Shown one piece after another: positions 12,607-23,726 of a stretch of 64,000 bases of DNA. Within the stretch, counting starts at the first letter, position 1. Every line of letters starts with the position of its first letter. The position numbers and the translations under genes were made by a program. The notes under the pieces were generated by a model. That model had not been told where the DNA came from. It saw nothing but the letters and a program-made list of their open reading frames with translations, and did not search any database. This DNA is from Pezicula radicicola (lineage: Eukaryota > Ascomycota > Leotiomycetes > Helotiales > Dermateaceae), in assembly GCA_003008705.1 (NCBI GenBank), contig PDUO01000107.1:4536-68535 (forward strand), written 5' to 3'.

Positions 12607-12909
12607 TATAACTCTGTATTATTTTACTTCCACGGATCATTTCTGTTCGCAAATAGTAAGAAGTCTCATAGGATTTTGTATATATCAGAAGTTTGGACTG
12701 CTGTGGAGATGTTAAAGAATCATGCGAGGCGCACTGCATGCCATTGCAGCCTTTCCTGTAGCCGGGGAGAAGGGGCGAGTCGGGGTGCTCGACTGTGGGG
12801 GTGTATGGGGTATATAAACTCAAACCAAGAACATCTGTCTGTCACCAAATTCAATCCAGATTCCTGCTTCTTAGCTGCTTTTCCTCGAGGTAGAAGCATT
12901 TAAAACAAA
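12607..12909. promoter_or_regulatory. Divergent promoter of esterase no. 1 and SDR1, with a TATA box
   Basis: 303 bp separate the two start codons. A TATATAAA motif at 12811-12818 lies about 95 bp before the SDR1 ATG, a usual distance for a fungal core promoter with a short leader. Confidence 0.55.
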
Positions 12910-13811
12910 ATGTCTCAACCAGTGGCTATTGTCACAGGTGCAGCGTCGGGCATGGTGCTCGCCCTCACAAAACACCTCCTCTCAAAAGGCTACCGAGTCA
13001 TCATGGCAGATGTCAACATCAAGGATGGAGAACGCCTTTCTAAAGAGCTTGGCCCATCGACTCTTTTCCAAAGAACCGACGTTTCCAGTTATGAAGACCA
13101 AAGGGCGCTGTTCTCGAAGGCTTTCAAGTGGGGTGGTGGTCGCTTAGACTTTTTGGCTGCTAATGCTGGCATCGATGACAAGCAAAGCGTCTATCAAGAC
13201 AATACGACAATGCAGCTCGACAGTGATGGGTTACCACTTCCCCTAAATCTAAAAACTTTCGAAGTCGATCTCAATGCAGTGCTCCAGGCGGTTTGGCTGT
13301 TCAAATTCTTTGCACGTCAAAATGTTGGTTCCAAAGGAGGCAAGGTTGTCATCACTTCCTCGGCCGCTGGTTTATAGTGAGTGAGTCCTTCGAATGGTAG
13401 CCACTTGCTTTCGCTGACATTTTCTCAAGTCCTTTCCCCAGCAATCCACAGTATTGCGCAGCAAAAAATGCCTTGGTTGGCTTCACACGCTCCGTCGGCC
13501 CTGGCTTTCTCCCAGAGGGAATTACAGTCAACTGCATTTGTCCTGCATTTGTAGTAACAAACTTATGCCCTCCGGGAATGCTTGAGAAGTTCCCGAAAGA
13601 GCACATCACTCCAATGAGCACAGTCTTGAAAGCATTTGACATTTTCCTAAAGGATAGCTCTGTGACTGGCCAGATTGTGGAGTTGACCTTAGATCAGTTA
13701 TTCTTCAGAAAGCAGCCTGACTATCCAAATGAGAGCCAGAGGTGGTTGGGCGAAGACAGTGCTACCTTTTGGGAGGAGGCTTATAAAACAGGACCTAGCT
13801 CGGGAAAATAA
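12910..13811 (+). CDS. Short-chain dehydrogenase/reductase no. 1 (15-PGDH-like)
   Basis: Classical SDR of about 280 residues with one intron at 13377-13429 (GT-AG, reading TA|T across the junction). Visible motifs are the N-terminal cofactor loop VTGAASGM, an AANAG motif replacing NNAG, a catalytic Ser in ITSSAAG and the YCAAK active-site motif. The C-terminus follows the fungal 15-hydroxyprostaglandin-dehydrogenase-like pattern (NCICPAFVVTNL). One oddity is that the third Gly of TGxxxGxG is Val, which should weaken cofactor binding. No stop or frameshift is seen, so this is one of the few genes of the cluster still open. It would oxidise a secondary alcohol or reduce a ketone; substrate unknown. 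Confidence 0.8.
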
Positions 13812-14254
13812 CTGTGAATGATGTTTCGAAACTTTTATTTACCTTTAAAACGATGGAAAACAGTTTCTCAAGCAATCCTCAATGCGTAATACCGAGGAAG
13901 ATGTACAACTGCAGGCATTCAGCTTGAAATCATAGCGAATCCGAGTAGATTTACCTTCACTTTGTAGAACATACGAAGTCAGAACTTGACATGTTCATTG
14001 TAGGGTAACTCCACCAGTTACTCCCTTGCATCGAACAGTTGAAGAAAGATGTTATCTAAAACGTGTTTTATGAACCCCACTTACAGTAGGAACTTCTTGC
14101 TACTAAGGCTTGCTTCTAGAATGAAATTGTGCGGAGACAAAATCATTGTAAAGCCTTGTCTTGCCTTTTTTTCCACCCCTTCGCTCTGTTCTTTTTAAGA
14201 GCATCTCGTCTGAATTTCAGCAATCAGAATTACTTGGCACCAACTTGATGTCAA
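13812..14254. other. Intergenic between SDR1 and the thioesterase
   Basis: No coding signal. A pyrimidine-rich tract (14158-14190) precedes the thioesterase start and is a usual feature of fungal promoters. Confidence 0.5.
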
Positions 14255-14875
14255 ATGGGTATATTAAACTCAATAGATGCAGAGATTTCTTTCTGCGATC
14301 AATCCTGCAACTCTGAAGATGCAGAGCCCAACCTTTCGAACTTCATCGCGAAAATGCGAGCAGATCCCTCCCGGAGAGAATCACGGCCACATCTCAATCT
14401 GCCAATCTTGTCGAGAGTATATAATTTCATCACAAGTACCCTTTTCGCTCAAGGACGGATCGAGGCGCCTCCATATGTGTGGACACACGAGGACGGGTTG
14501 TATATGACAATGGTTTTCGGTGTTGGGGATGCTATATGTGGACATCCAGGCATAATACATGGAGGGTTCCTCGCTACCATTCTGGATGAGGGCTTGGCCA
14601 GATGTACGTTTCGTTCTCTACCCCGCAAAGTTGGAGCTACAGCAAGTCTTCAAATTGACTACAAGAAGCCTGTACTTGCGAGCAGTATACTGGTTTTGAG
14701 CGCTACGACAACGCAGGTCTCGGGCAGGAAGGCCTGGGTTGAGGGGTATATACGGACACTAGGGAAGGACGGTGAACTTTGCGACGAGATTCTTGTTACT
14801 GCTAAAGCCCTCTTTGTTGAGTTACGAGAAGACCAAGTTTTTGTAAGTCAAGCTTCTATTGCTTTGGGTCCTTGA
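14255..14875 (+). CDS. Hotdog-fold acyl-CoA thioesterase
   Basis: Single-exon gene of 206 residues. The core GHPGIIHGGFLATILDEGL carries the HGG and Asp/Glu signature of the PaaI/4HBT hotdog thioesterases, followed by the beta strands ASLQIDYKKPVLASS and RKAWVEGYIR. Proteins of this type cleave aryl- or acyl-CoA thioesters and are usual in phenylacetate and benzoate metabolism as well as in secondary-metabolite clusters. A second ATG lies 8 bases upstream in another frame. The frame is fully open, with no RIP-type stop, unlike its neighbours on both sides. Confidence 0.78.
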   Translation: MGILNSIDAEISFCDQSCNSEDAEPNLSNFIAKMRADPSRRESRPHLNLPILSRVYNFITSTLFAQGRIEAPPYVWTHEDGLYMTMVFGVGDAICGHPGIIHGGFLATILDEGLARCTFRSLPRKVGATASLQIDYKKPVLASSILVLSATTTQVSGRKAWVEGYIRTLGKDGELCDEILVTAKALFVELREDQVFVSQASIALGP

Positions 14876-15397
14876 TACCAATATTCTTACAGGCTCTTGA
14901 TTCGATCTATCGGGGTATACAGTGACTATAAAGTGAGACCTATGATCCAGTCGCTTGATCTGAAATAAAGAAAATCTTAGATGCAGACCGAGTAACCATG
15001 AGTTTTGTAATTAAGAAGAATTTTGCACGTCTGCTCACTCCAAATGCTTAACAATGTTATATTTGCATCGTTCTTTACATCGACTGTCATATGTGTGTAT
15101 ACGAAATTATCACGAACACCAATACTGTAATTCGTTCGAGGGCATCTTTCAATGTGTGAAACCAACCCTTTGGGAACTTCGGTACACACAACTCCTATTG
15201 AGCTTCGACCTCGTGGAAATTGTATATGCATAAAATGAGTGAATTGTGAGTACTGGCCGTCTAATTGAGAGGCCGACTAGTAGGTTTTATATACATACAA
15301 TGCGAGAGACAAAAATGAAGATATATTTGGTGCTGTGGTTTCATATATGAACCACGTGATTTTCCGGGCAACAACTCCCGAAACATGTCTCTCGCTT
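14876..15397. other. Intergenic, convergent 3' ends
   Basis: Region between the thioesterase (plus) and P450 no. 2 (minus). No gene, terminator structure or repeat could be recognised. Confidence 0.5.
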
Positions 15398-16964
15398 TCA
15401 CTCAACCACCATACCAGCAGAATTGACCTTCACATTGCCCAAGAAGTATCCTTCCCTCTGAGCCTTGCCCCATTCTTCTTCAATAACTTTCCTCCTCTGC
15501 TCGTTTCGAGGCATAAATCTGATCTTGCACGGCTTTGGAACAGTGTTGGCTGTGTCTACATAAGCGGTATCAGACGTGTCGACGAACTCTTCCTGTCCAT
15601 TTGCGTCGAGAGCTGGTCGGATCTCAAAAGCCCAGATCAACATTGACAAGGCAATGTAAAGACTGTTTTCGGCGAGGTGCATACCAGGACAGATTCTACG
15701 GCCTGCACCAAAGCCAAAGTGGTCTCGTCTGGAACATCAAATCTTTCAGAGTCGTAGTGGAGGGAGTACTGGCAGATAGTCACAACTGTGTCTTTTGGAA
15801 TGAAGAAGTCTTGGTAGACTATATCGGCCGTCGTCAAATGAGGCTGCCCTATGTTTGTAACTGGTCGGAGGCGTAGGATTTCCTTTCCCATGGCGCGGAT
15901 GTATAGCTTGTTGTCTCAGACCCTGCTTCGATCATCGCTAGAGGTTTGGTTTTCCCTATCAGCAAATGTATAAGTCTACTAGATGGACGGGATGTGAGTA
16001 GTAGAGAATATACTCCCAGCTATATAAGTAGCCTGAATCTCACTGATTCCTTGTTCCTGGTAATTCGTCTCAAGCCATTGCTTTACAAAGTATTCGGGTG
16101 CCTTTCCTTCTTCTATCTGCTTCTTGAGTCGGTCCTAAAATTTCATCCAAGTCTGGTTCTACCGGTCTTGATACTTCAATGCCTGCTTTCGCCACCACTG
16201 TATCCAAGTTGGGATCCTCGTAATCGGCGGAATCAAGTTAGTAACGAATGCTCCGGGACTAGCGGCGTCGGAGAACTCTTTCATGATGGTATAGATATCA
16301 ACAATCTCCTTAGCTTCCTAGCACGAGGTTAGTTTCACTAATTTGAAAACCTCGACCTGGATATACTTACCGCGTTCGGTACCCAGATGCTATATATAGA
16401 GGTCAGGACAACAGAACTCGTGTAACGTCTGATATGGTTATAATGGGCTTCTTGACTCTGGTTGTTGGTGTAGATATCGTATACCAGCTGCTTCGCTTCG
16501 AATTTCTGACTTGGTCGGAAAGTCTCTGACATTTTGGGCGTGAGTAACTTGTGAACGATGCCACGCAACAACCTCCAAGTCGGCGTGTTTCCCATGAGGA
16601 GAAAGCGCCTCCCGCCTGAGACCAGCTTCATCAGGACTAGAAACTCAATCCGACCAGAAGTAGAGCTCGACTGCTTATCCATGATCGCTTTCACCGCCGC
16701 TGGACTGTTGATGAAGACCCAGTCATACGACCCTAGCTTGATCCGCGTCAGTTCTCCATATTGCCGCGCCCATTTCATCAACAGCCTCTGAGGCTGTATA
16801 GGAAATTGCAGTATGTTGCCAATGATAGGAAGCCCAGCCGGCCCTGGTACCTTGCGGTATCCTTTCGGAATGCTAGTGCTAGTTGTCGAGAAGCGATATG
16901 CCAAGACGAAGATGGAGCCTATGGCCAGAATGATCAAGTAAGGGTAAGGCAAGTTGGAGAACAT
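15398..16964 (-). pseudogene. Cytochrome P450 no. 2, with stops and deletions
   Basis: Starts at the membrane anchor MFSNLPYPYLIILAIGS (an upstream ATG in frame lies at 17111). The hinge is KVPGPAGLPIIGN. An intron lies at 16318-16370. The rest is broken: TAG at 16159-16161 and 16135-16137 (expected Gln and Trp), more stops near 15980, and loss of the whole I-helix stretch with the oxygen-activating Thr. A second deletion with a frameshift sits before the heme loop. ExxR (KEILR, 15871-15882) and the heme loop FGFGAGRRICPG (15684-15719) survive. It resembles the O-methylsterigmatocystin-oxidoreductase-like fungal P450s. It cannot make a functional enzyme. Confidence 0.85.
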
Positions 16965-17579
16965 GTTGTCTGCTTTGCTGAGTGGGTCTATTATAGACTG
17001 AGAAGCCTGGGGCATTGAATGCTCTGATGCGCAGACTGAAAATCTTGGGATTCGAGGAAGCTGGTATTGATTGTTTTGAAGGTTTTCACGCTTACCTCCA
17101 CCCACCAACACGTGCTGTGGTACTCTTTGTGCCTTGGATCATTAATTACTGTCTGAAGTCTTGAATATCCAGCTGTTTAAGGTACGAGGTTCGAAGTTCC
17201 ACTGCGGCGAGTACTGAGCTGCGGAAGGATCGTAGTCCCCTACACTCTGTACCCCACAATGCAGTCATGCCTACATTCCCCAAAGCGATATCTGGGGCTG
17301 GTATTCTCCATCTGGCACCTACAAGCATCAAACCGCAAAGCAAAATTTAGAATAAATGGGGCGATACTCGTATGGGGGCGGGCTGACCCTGGCTCAGAAT
17401 CATTTAGACATCCCCGATACGTACTAGACGCCATTCCAACGTTTGTTGTTGCCTGAGAAAGCTTCAAGTAGATAAATTGAACACTTCTCCACACGATTGA
17501 CGACGGTTAATATCTGATACTGTCCACGAACCTATTGAACCATTCAAAACCCGCAGAAAGCAAAGCTTTCACCAATACC
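16965..17579. promoter_or_regulatory. Divergent upstream region of P450 no. 2 and the flavin oxidase
   Basis: About 600 bp between two divergently transcribed genes. No defined operator can be recognised. An open frame continues upstream of the P450 start to 17111 without family similarity. Confidence 0.4.
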
Positions 17580-19507
17580 ATGTCACCAGCTCCATTTGTC
17601 AGGTACCAAGACAAAGATTTGCAGGAGAAGCATAATGCCCTCTTCCAAAATTCAAGACTCCGCCCCTTCCAGCACGTCCTTCCACCCCAAGCCTCCCGAG
17701 CCGAGTTCGAGCGTCTGGTCGGTTTGTTGAAAGAGACTGTGGGGTCAGATGCTGTATTCACAGGCGATTCGCTGGTGAACTACATCGACCCTTTCCAATT
17801 GCGAGAAGAGGAGAACCAAAATATCCCAAGCGCGGCTGTCTGGTAAGTGGAGGTGATAAAGTGAGAATAAGACCGAGCAGAAAAACTAATACGTGTTTCG
17901 CCACATAGTCCACGCTCTGTCGCCGAGCTACAGTCAATCTTGAAACTTGCCAATCAATATAAAGTACCACTGTGGACATGCTCGAGAGGAAAGAATCTTG
18001 GGTGCGCTTTCAATCATCTTCCAAAGATATTTTTGGAAAGTCTGCTTACATTCGACTAGATACGGTGGCCCAGCACCGATAGTCTCTGGGTCGATCGTAC
18101 TTGATCTCCATCGGATGAATCAAATACTCGAGGTCAACGAGAAGTTCGCGTACGCTGTGGTCGAACCAGGGGTAACTTTCTTCGATCTCTACAATCACTG
18201 CCGGGATAACGAGCTTGGGCTGTGGCCCAGTGTTCCCTCCCTCGGTTGGGGAAGTATTTTGGGAAATGTATGTGAATGAGTTTGAGTATCCTGTGGAATA
18301 GAGACTAATTTTTAAAAAAGGCTGTCGACCGCGGTTTTGGGGATACGCCACTCGGGGAGCATCATCAACACATCTGCGGCATGGAGGTGGTTTTGCCAAA
18401 CGGCGAGGTTGTGCGAACCGGGCAATTTGCAATCTCTAACTCGCAAACTGCGCATATGTCGAAACTTTCTTTTGGGCCTTCGAATGAGGGCTTGTTCTTA
18501 CAGAGCAACCTTGGCGTCGTCACGAGGCTCGGCATTTGGCTTCTCCCACAACCTCAAGCTTTCATGTCATGCACTCTCGATATGGATGAGCCTGAAGACA
18601 TAGCGACCCTTGTTGATGTGCTCGGAGACTTGCGGAGACAAGATATTCTTCAGAATAATCCGGTAGTGCGCAACATTATTGCATGGTCAAGCATGATGGG
18701 ACGAAGAGAAGATTTGTGGACCGGGAAAGGGCCAATACCTCACTAGAAGGTACAAGAGATATAGAAGAAGTTGGAATTGGGATACTGGATGTCAAGATTC
18801 GGTTTTTATAGTCCCAAAAACCTCATCGAGCAGCGGTTTGTGATCGTGAAGAAGGCTGTAGAAGAGGGTGCGCCAAAGGCACACCTGAAAAGCTTTCTCT
18901 TTGAGGGATAAAACGGTGGTCGAGTTGATGCTACCAGTGTTCCAACGTCCCTAGGAGGAGGACAGGTTGGACTTCCAGATATATGGACTTTGCCAAGTGT
19001 TCAGTACCGGTGTCCAAAAGATGGGAGCGGAATCAGTGCGTATACCAACTATTCACCAATCCTTCCTCCCTCAGGAAAAGCTGTTCTAGAATGGTTCAAT
19101 ACAGCAAAGAAAATCATGGAGGCGGAAGGATTTGACATATATTGCGGCGGCCATCTCTTTGCGCGGTATATGATTCTGATCAACATGATGGTCTTCAACA
19201 AGAGAGTTCCGGAAGAGCGAAAGGCCGTCGAGACAATATTCTTCAATTTAGTAAGTGAAGGAAAGAAGCGGGGTTATAGCAAGTACCGTTCTCATATTAA
19301 TAACATGGGTGAGTGTCATCTTCCTTTTTATGTTCTTAATGTTGATTCAAGACCTGACATTTTGACTTTGATATATAGATATTGTAGCAGATATGTACGA
19401 CTTTAATGACTACGCATATCGATCCCAATGATATATTATCACCTAGGAAGCAAGGCATTTGGCCTGCACGACTCCGCAAGTCGGTAGGAATATCCTCAAA
19501 ACTGTAG
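17580..19507 (+). pseudogene. Vanillyl-alcohol-oxidase-like FAD oxidase, with at least three stops
   Basis: An FAD-linked oxidase of the VAO/PCMH family, normally about 560 residues, oxidising 4-alkylphenols such as vanillyl alcohol or eugenol. ATG 17580 was chosen because it gives the usual short N-terminus. Introns lie at 17843-17908, 18002-18059 and 18268-18320, and a fourth is in the C-terminus. FAD-binding parts are TCSRGKNLG then YGGPAPIVSG, and VVEPGVTFFDLYNHC. Nonsense codons are TAG at 18744-18746 (expected Trp), TAG at 18762-18764 (expected Gln) and TAA at 18909-18911. The C-terminal LSPxKQGIWPARLRKS is still readable, but in another frame after a small deletion near 19420. Confidence 0.85.
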
Positions 19508-20298
19508 ATGTAGATGTAAATGTAAATGCCTCATTATCGTGAAATAAATGTATTGTAATTTTTTTTTCTTTCTCTTGTTGGAAATGGGCTCGCACGCCGA
19601 AGGCTTCTACTATGTGGTGGGGTACTGTACAGTATGTTTACCCTACATAGCGTGCTCCTGAGTTTACCACATCTACAGTACTGTACCATGTGGGGTAGCT
19701 CTGGTCTACGCTACGTCAGCGAAGCCTGCTGCTGTTTGGTAACTCTTAACATAACAGAAAAAGAGAAAGAGGGGAAGAAGAAGAAGAAGAAGAGAGGAAG
19801 AGAAACGGCAGCGGTCTAGGCTTGTGAATTCCGGCCAACCACTCGTGCAGACTTAGCGATAATAATAACACAATATATTGAGAGAAGACATCTTTCGTTG
19901 TTGTTGTTGTTGTTGTTGTTGTTGTTGAGTGGCGGCCGCAGACCGTACTGTATGTATAAAGGTAGCTCGGGTATGCAGGGTACTCGAGCATCGACCTGCA
20001 CCCTGAACTTCCCCAGGGGCTTGGTTCTCATCTCTCCTCTACTGTATCTCTGATCCTGATCACCATCAACGTTTACCCAACCCTTGTTATTACCTTAGAA
20101 TTCATTCGCACCTGTTCACCTCCCCAAGATTAATCCCGCAGACTGCTCAGACTGCACCCACATTCTACCTTCACTCATTCCCACTGCTACAAAGAGACCA
20201 GAGGCTCTTCCAGACAGCATGGCACGAAATGGTCTGGTGCCTTCGTACTCCAAAATCGGATTGGTTGTGCGAGAACATTTCTTGGAATCTCTAATACT
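19508..20298. other. Intergenic with microsatellites
   Basis: Holds an AAG-rich run (about 19775-19800) and a GTT run (19897-19927). The open frames on both strands here come from these simple repeats and are not genes. The final part is the upstream region of the C2H2 regulator. Confidence 0.6.
19897..19927. repeat. (GTT)10 microsatellite
   Basis: Ten perfect or near-perfect GTT units, directly readable. Confidence 0.95.
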
Positions 20299-23297
20299 GA
20301 TTTTGTGGCAATTCAGAGAGCCGAGCACCTCCAACGGCATGTTACTTCACGTATGTACTCTGTAAACGTTCAATCATGGTGCGCTCCTAATCAATTCATA
20401 TTTAGATGAGAACAGACGGCTATATGGTTGTCAAGCTTGCGGTTCAAGCTTTGGGAGACCCGATGTCTTGACGCGGCACCTAAAGAAGTGCACTGACTAT
20501 CTCAAAGGAGGGTCGGCTGCTGCCCAAGCTCCGAAAACACCAGCGCCCTCCAATGACACGGGCCAGGCATTTGGTAGTATCTAGCCCAGCCAGGCCTCAG
20601 ACTGTAAGGTCAGAAAAACCAAGTCATTTTTCAGTAATTATCTTGGTCAGTGGTCCATGATACTGATCTCGAGTGGCTGTATAGTGCTGAGATACAGGGA
20701 ACAATTGTGCTCGGTCCTTTACCGTTTGATGACAATCAGAACCAACGAAATCCCAATGGCGAGATGACTCAGTCCTCTGATTTTCCTTCTTATGAGGCAG
20801 AATCTCGTCAGCAGAAGAGCAATGTTAGTATCCTACTAACTCTCAATACTTTTATACTCTGACCATTCCCGAAACTAGCAACCTCTAACAACCCCGCCAA
20901 TCTCCCCGAGCAATTCTCAATCAGCCTCGGGTGTCCTATTATATCAAACACAGAATGGGGTTGTGAATGTTTATCAGAAGGACAATCTCATTCAGCAGGC
21001 TTCGGGATCTCCGCTGCACCCCTCATTATATTTACCCGAGAGAAATCCCCACGATAGCATAGCCGAGTCGGCGCCAGACCTTGCACAAGAAACGATACAA
21101 GGTTCAACACTAGATCCTTCGTTGATGACTGCTGTTAACCAGATACTTCAGTAGGAGCTGGCTACTCCAAATTCTTTTAATTTCTCCGGCATAAACACTC
21201 AAGACTTCATGTTTTTGGAAGATACACTTCTTCCGGAGTTCAACTACGTGCCGATGGACTTTGCACCACCTATGCCTGGCCTGGACTTTGGAGTAACAAA
21301 CCTTCGATTTCCACCTACTGATCTCGAGAGTTTAAGCAACAGCCTTGTCCCGCTAAATTCGATGAGCCGAGAGAAGGGAGACAGAAATGCATCTGCAGTA
21401 AACGAATCAACTCCCAAAAGACTACGCATAACCCAAGAAGACGTGGATAACTTCGAAGAGGCTTTACTTAAAGCAGACACCTACAATATTTTGGAAGAGT
21501 TCTCGTTTCCTACACGGTCTCGAATACTTCGGTTCCTTGACGCATATTTCGAGTACTTTGATCCTCATACTCCAATCATCCACCAGGCCACATTCAGCCC
21601 CTTGGAAACTCCGCGTAAGATTCCTAGACTTCTAGTGTTTGGGGGATAGTTGACATTTCCAGCCGCCTTGTTTCTCTCGATCTTAGCTATAGGTGGAATA
21701 TACATCTCAGAGTATGAATTCTCCTATTCTGCCTATAAGACTGCATGCTGTATACTTATGATTGTAAGTCTTTCACCTAGATTTAGTTTCAAATTCTAAT
21801 CGAAGACTAGTACAAACATGAAAGCATGTGGACTGGGTACGCGAGCTTTGAGCTCTGGCCCATCCAGGCCACCCTGCTTTATATTCAGTTCGGTGCCTTT
21901 TCTGATAATCCTGTACACCTCCATCGAGCTCAGCGGTAGTTCTCCCTTGTTTCAACAGTGAGTAGTCCCTTGAATTAATAACTCTAGTTCGTTATCTTGA
22001 TATTTGAGACACTAGTTCCTTCTAACATTGTTGGTGGAACCTTTAGCTACTTAGGTACAATGAAAGCGAGGTAGTGAGGCTTCAATCTATCTCCAAAATT
22101 ACCTGGCCTTCATGGATATATCTGGAAACGTATAGCCGGTATTTACATCTGGCAGGCCCTAATATTTTACATCTATTCTGATAAAAATTCTAGGCTCGCC
22201 TGCTGGGCAAGTACACTTAGTGGGATCATCTTGTCATTCGACCCAGGCGCAATCTCTATAGTGCCGCACGTAGAATCCTGCCTCCCAATTCCAGCAGATG
22301 AAAAGCTCTGGCGGGCCGGTTCAGCCCAAGCGTGGCTGGCGAAAGGCGGAGAAAACTTGCGACATACTGACTGTGGAATATGGCAAGCCGCGAAGCACCT
22401 CTTACTCGGGGAGCCATTCTCAACCAACATCAGTCAATTTGGCTTACTAGGGCTGATAGGAGCTATCTTGACCTATCTTTGCAATCATGAGCGGCTTCAT
22501 CTTGGCCTTCTGGTTGAGCCGGAGAGTGAGTTTGTCGGGCGGATCGCAAAATGTCTCAGCTCATGGGAATCACTTTGGCGACGCCATCCCTGCGCCGAGC
22601 AACTCCCAAGCAAAAACGGGAACACCCTAATGGCGGACTGCTTGGCCCTTCTTGCGTCTTCCTATTACCACTTATATCTTGGCGTAGAACTCAGGATCCT
22701 GAAACAAATTGCCTCGGATCCGAATTGTAGCCTAACTTTGCCCGTATACAACTCGCAGATCAATGCTCACAAGGCCCTCAAGTATGCTGCAAACTCATGG
22801 CTGGTGCGGTCGAAGCTTGGGATAGCTCATCTACAAAAGACAGCTGCCTTGAAATATGGAGGACACGTCACTGTGGCAGCATATGAAGGTGGTAAGCAGC
22901 TATTTCCTTTTCGAAAGTTGTACACATGATGTCAAAGGACAGTGCACTCAACCCAACGAAGCCCTCTTGTTAAGCTGGTGGCTCTCGATGTCAATCGAGA
23001 AGACTAAGCTCATTCAAACATCTCTGGGAGTTAGCGAAGAGAGCCAGCGAGATTTTCAAGAGATACTTAATGAGATTTTTGAAGAGATCAATGATCAAGA
23101 TCTCGGGTGCGACTGGCAGACCAATCGCGCTTTGACCCCAGTCATGTTCTACCGAGCATTGATGACGAGATGGGTGTGGACTTGTGAGTATCTCTGTTCC
23201 TCTTAGGACTTCTTATCTGTGCTTTCTTTTGCTATTTTGTCAGTCAGGTTGTGACTACAGCCCAAAATCCTTTCTTGCTGATGCCGAGACGAAATAA
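20299..23297 (+). pseudogene. C2H2 zinc-finger transcription factor with a fungal regulatory domain, decayed
   Basis: The N-terminus has a damaged first finger ending RAEHLQRHVTSH, then, after an intron, a second finger CQACGSSFGRPDVLTRHLKKC. A long acidic, Ser-rich linker follows. The fungal-specific transcription factor domain (PF04082 type) is spread from about 21430 to 23200, for example FLDAYFEYFDPHTPIIH and AILAIGGIYISEYEFS. Several introns separate the pieces. TAG codons at 21152-21154 and 21937-21939 interrupt the frame, both in a Gln-rich context. Such regulators usually control the cluster in which they lie, so this was probably the local activator. With the stops it should be inactive. 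Confidence 0.75.
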
Positions 23298-23726
23298 TTT
23301 TACTGATTCTCAGAACTTAGATACATCGGTGATGGAGCGAAACATGACGATGTTTACCAGCAAGTTAGTCGGCTCTCCGCGATTCTCATAAATCAATGCA
23401 TGCCTTTTATTTGACAGGGACATAGCTTAAGGATATAGAAGTGAGGCTGTATCTTTAGTATCTTTAGCACCTCCAAAATTGTTCCACGGTGGAGAATTGT
23501 AAATTTATTCCGACATCAGATTAAAAATTGTTGAAGCTCCTATTACCAAAAAATACCTACGGCACGATGCTGAATGCTTGCTATGGTCACCTCTTATTCA
23601 CCGAGGTTTACAATCTAAACTCATCCAAACATTGCTTTCAATATACTGCACTTTAGAGAGAAGCTACTCTTCTTCCATCTGGATTTAACCTCGGGCCTCT
23701 AATAGCTCTTACCTTTATTTCATTAT
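23298..23726. other. Intergenic, convergent 3' ends
   Basis: Region between the regulator (plus) and P450 no. 3 (minus). AT-richer than its surroundings, with no gene seen. Confidence 0.45.

Noticed and set aside
19634..20340. Several open frames around the AAG and GTT microsatellites
   Set aside because: Repetitive Lys/Gly or Asn/Thr/Ser products derived from simple repeats.
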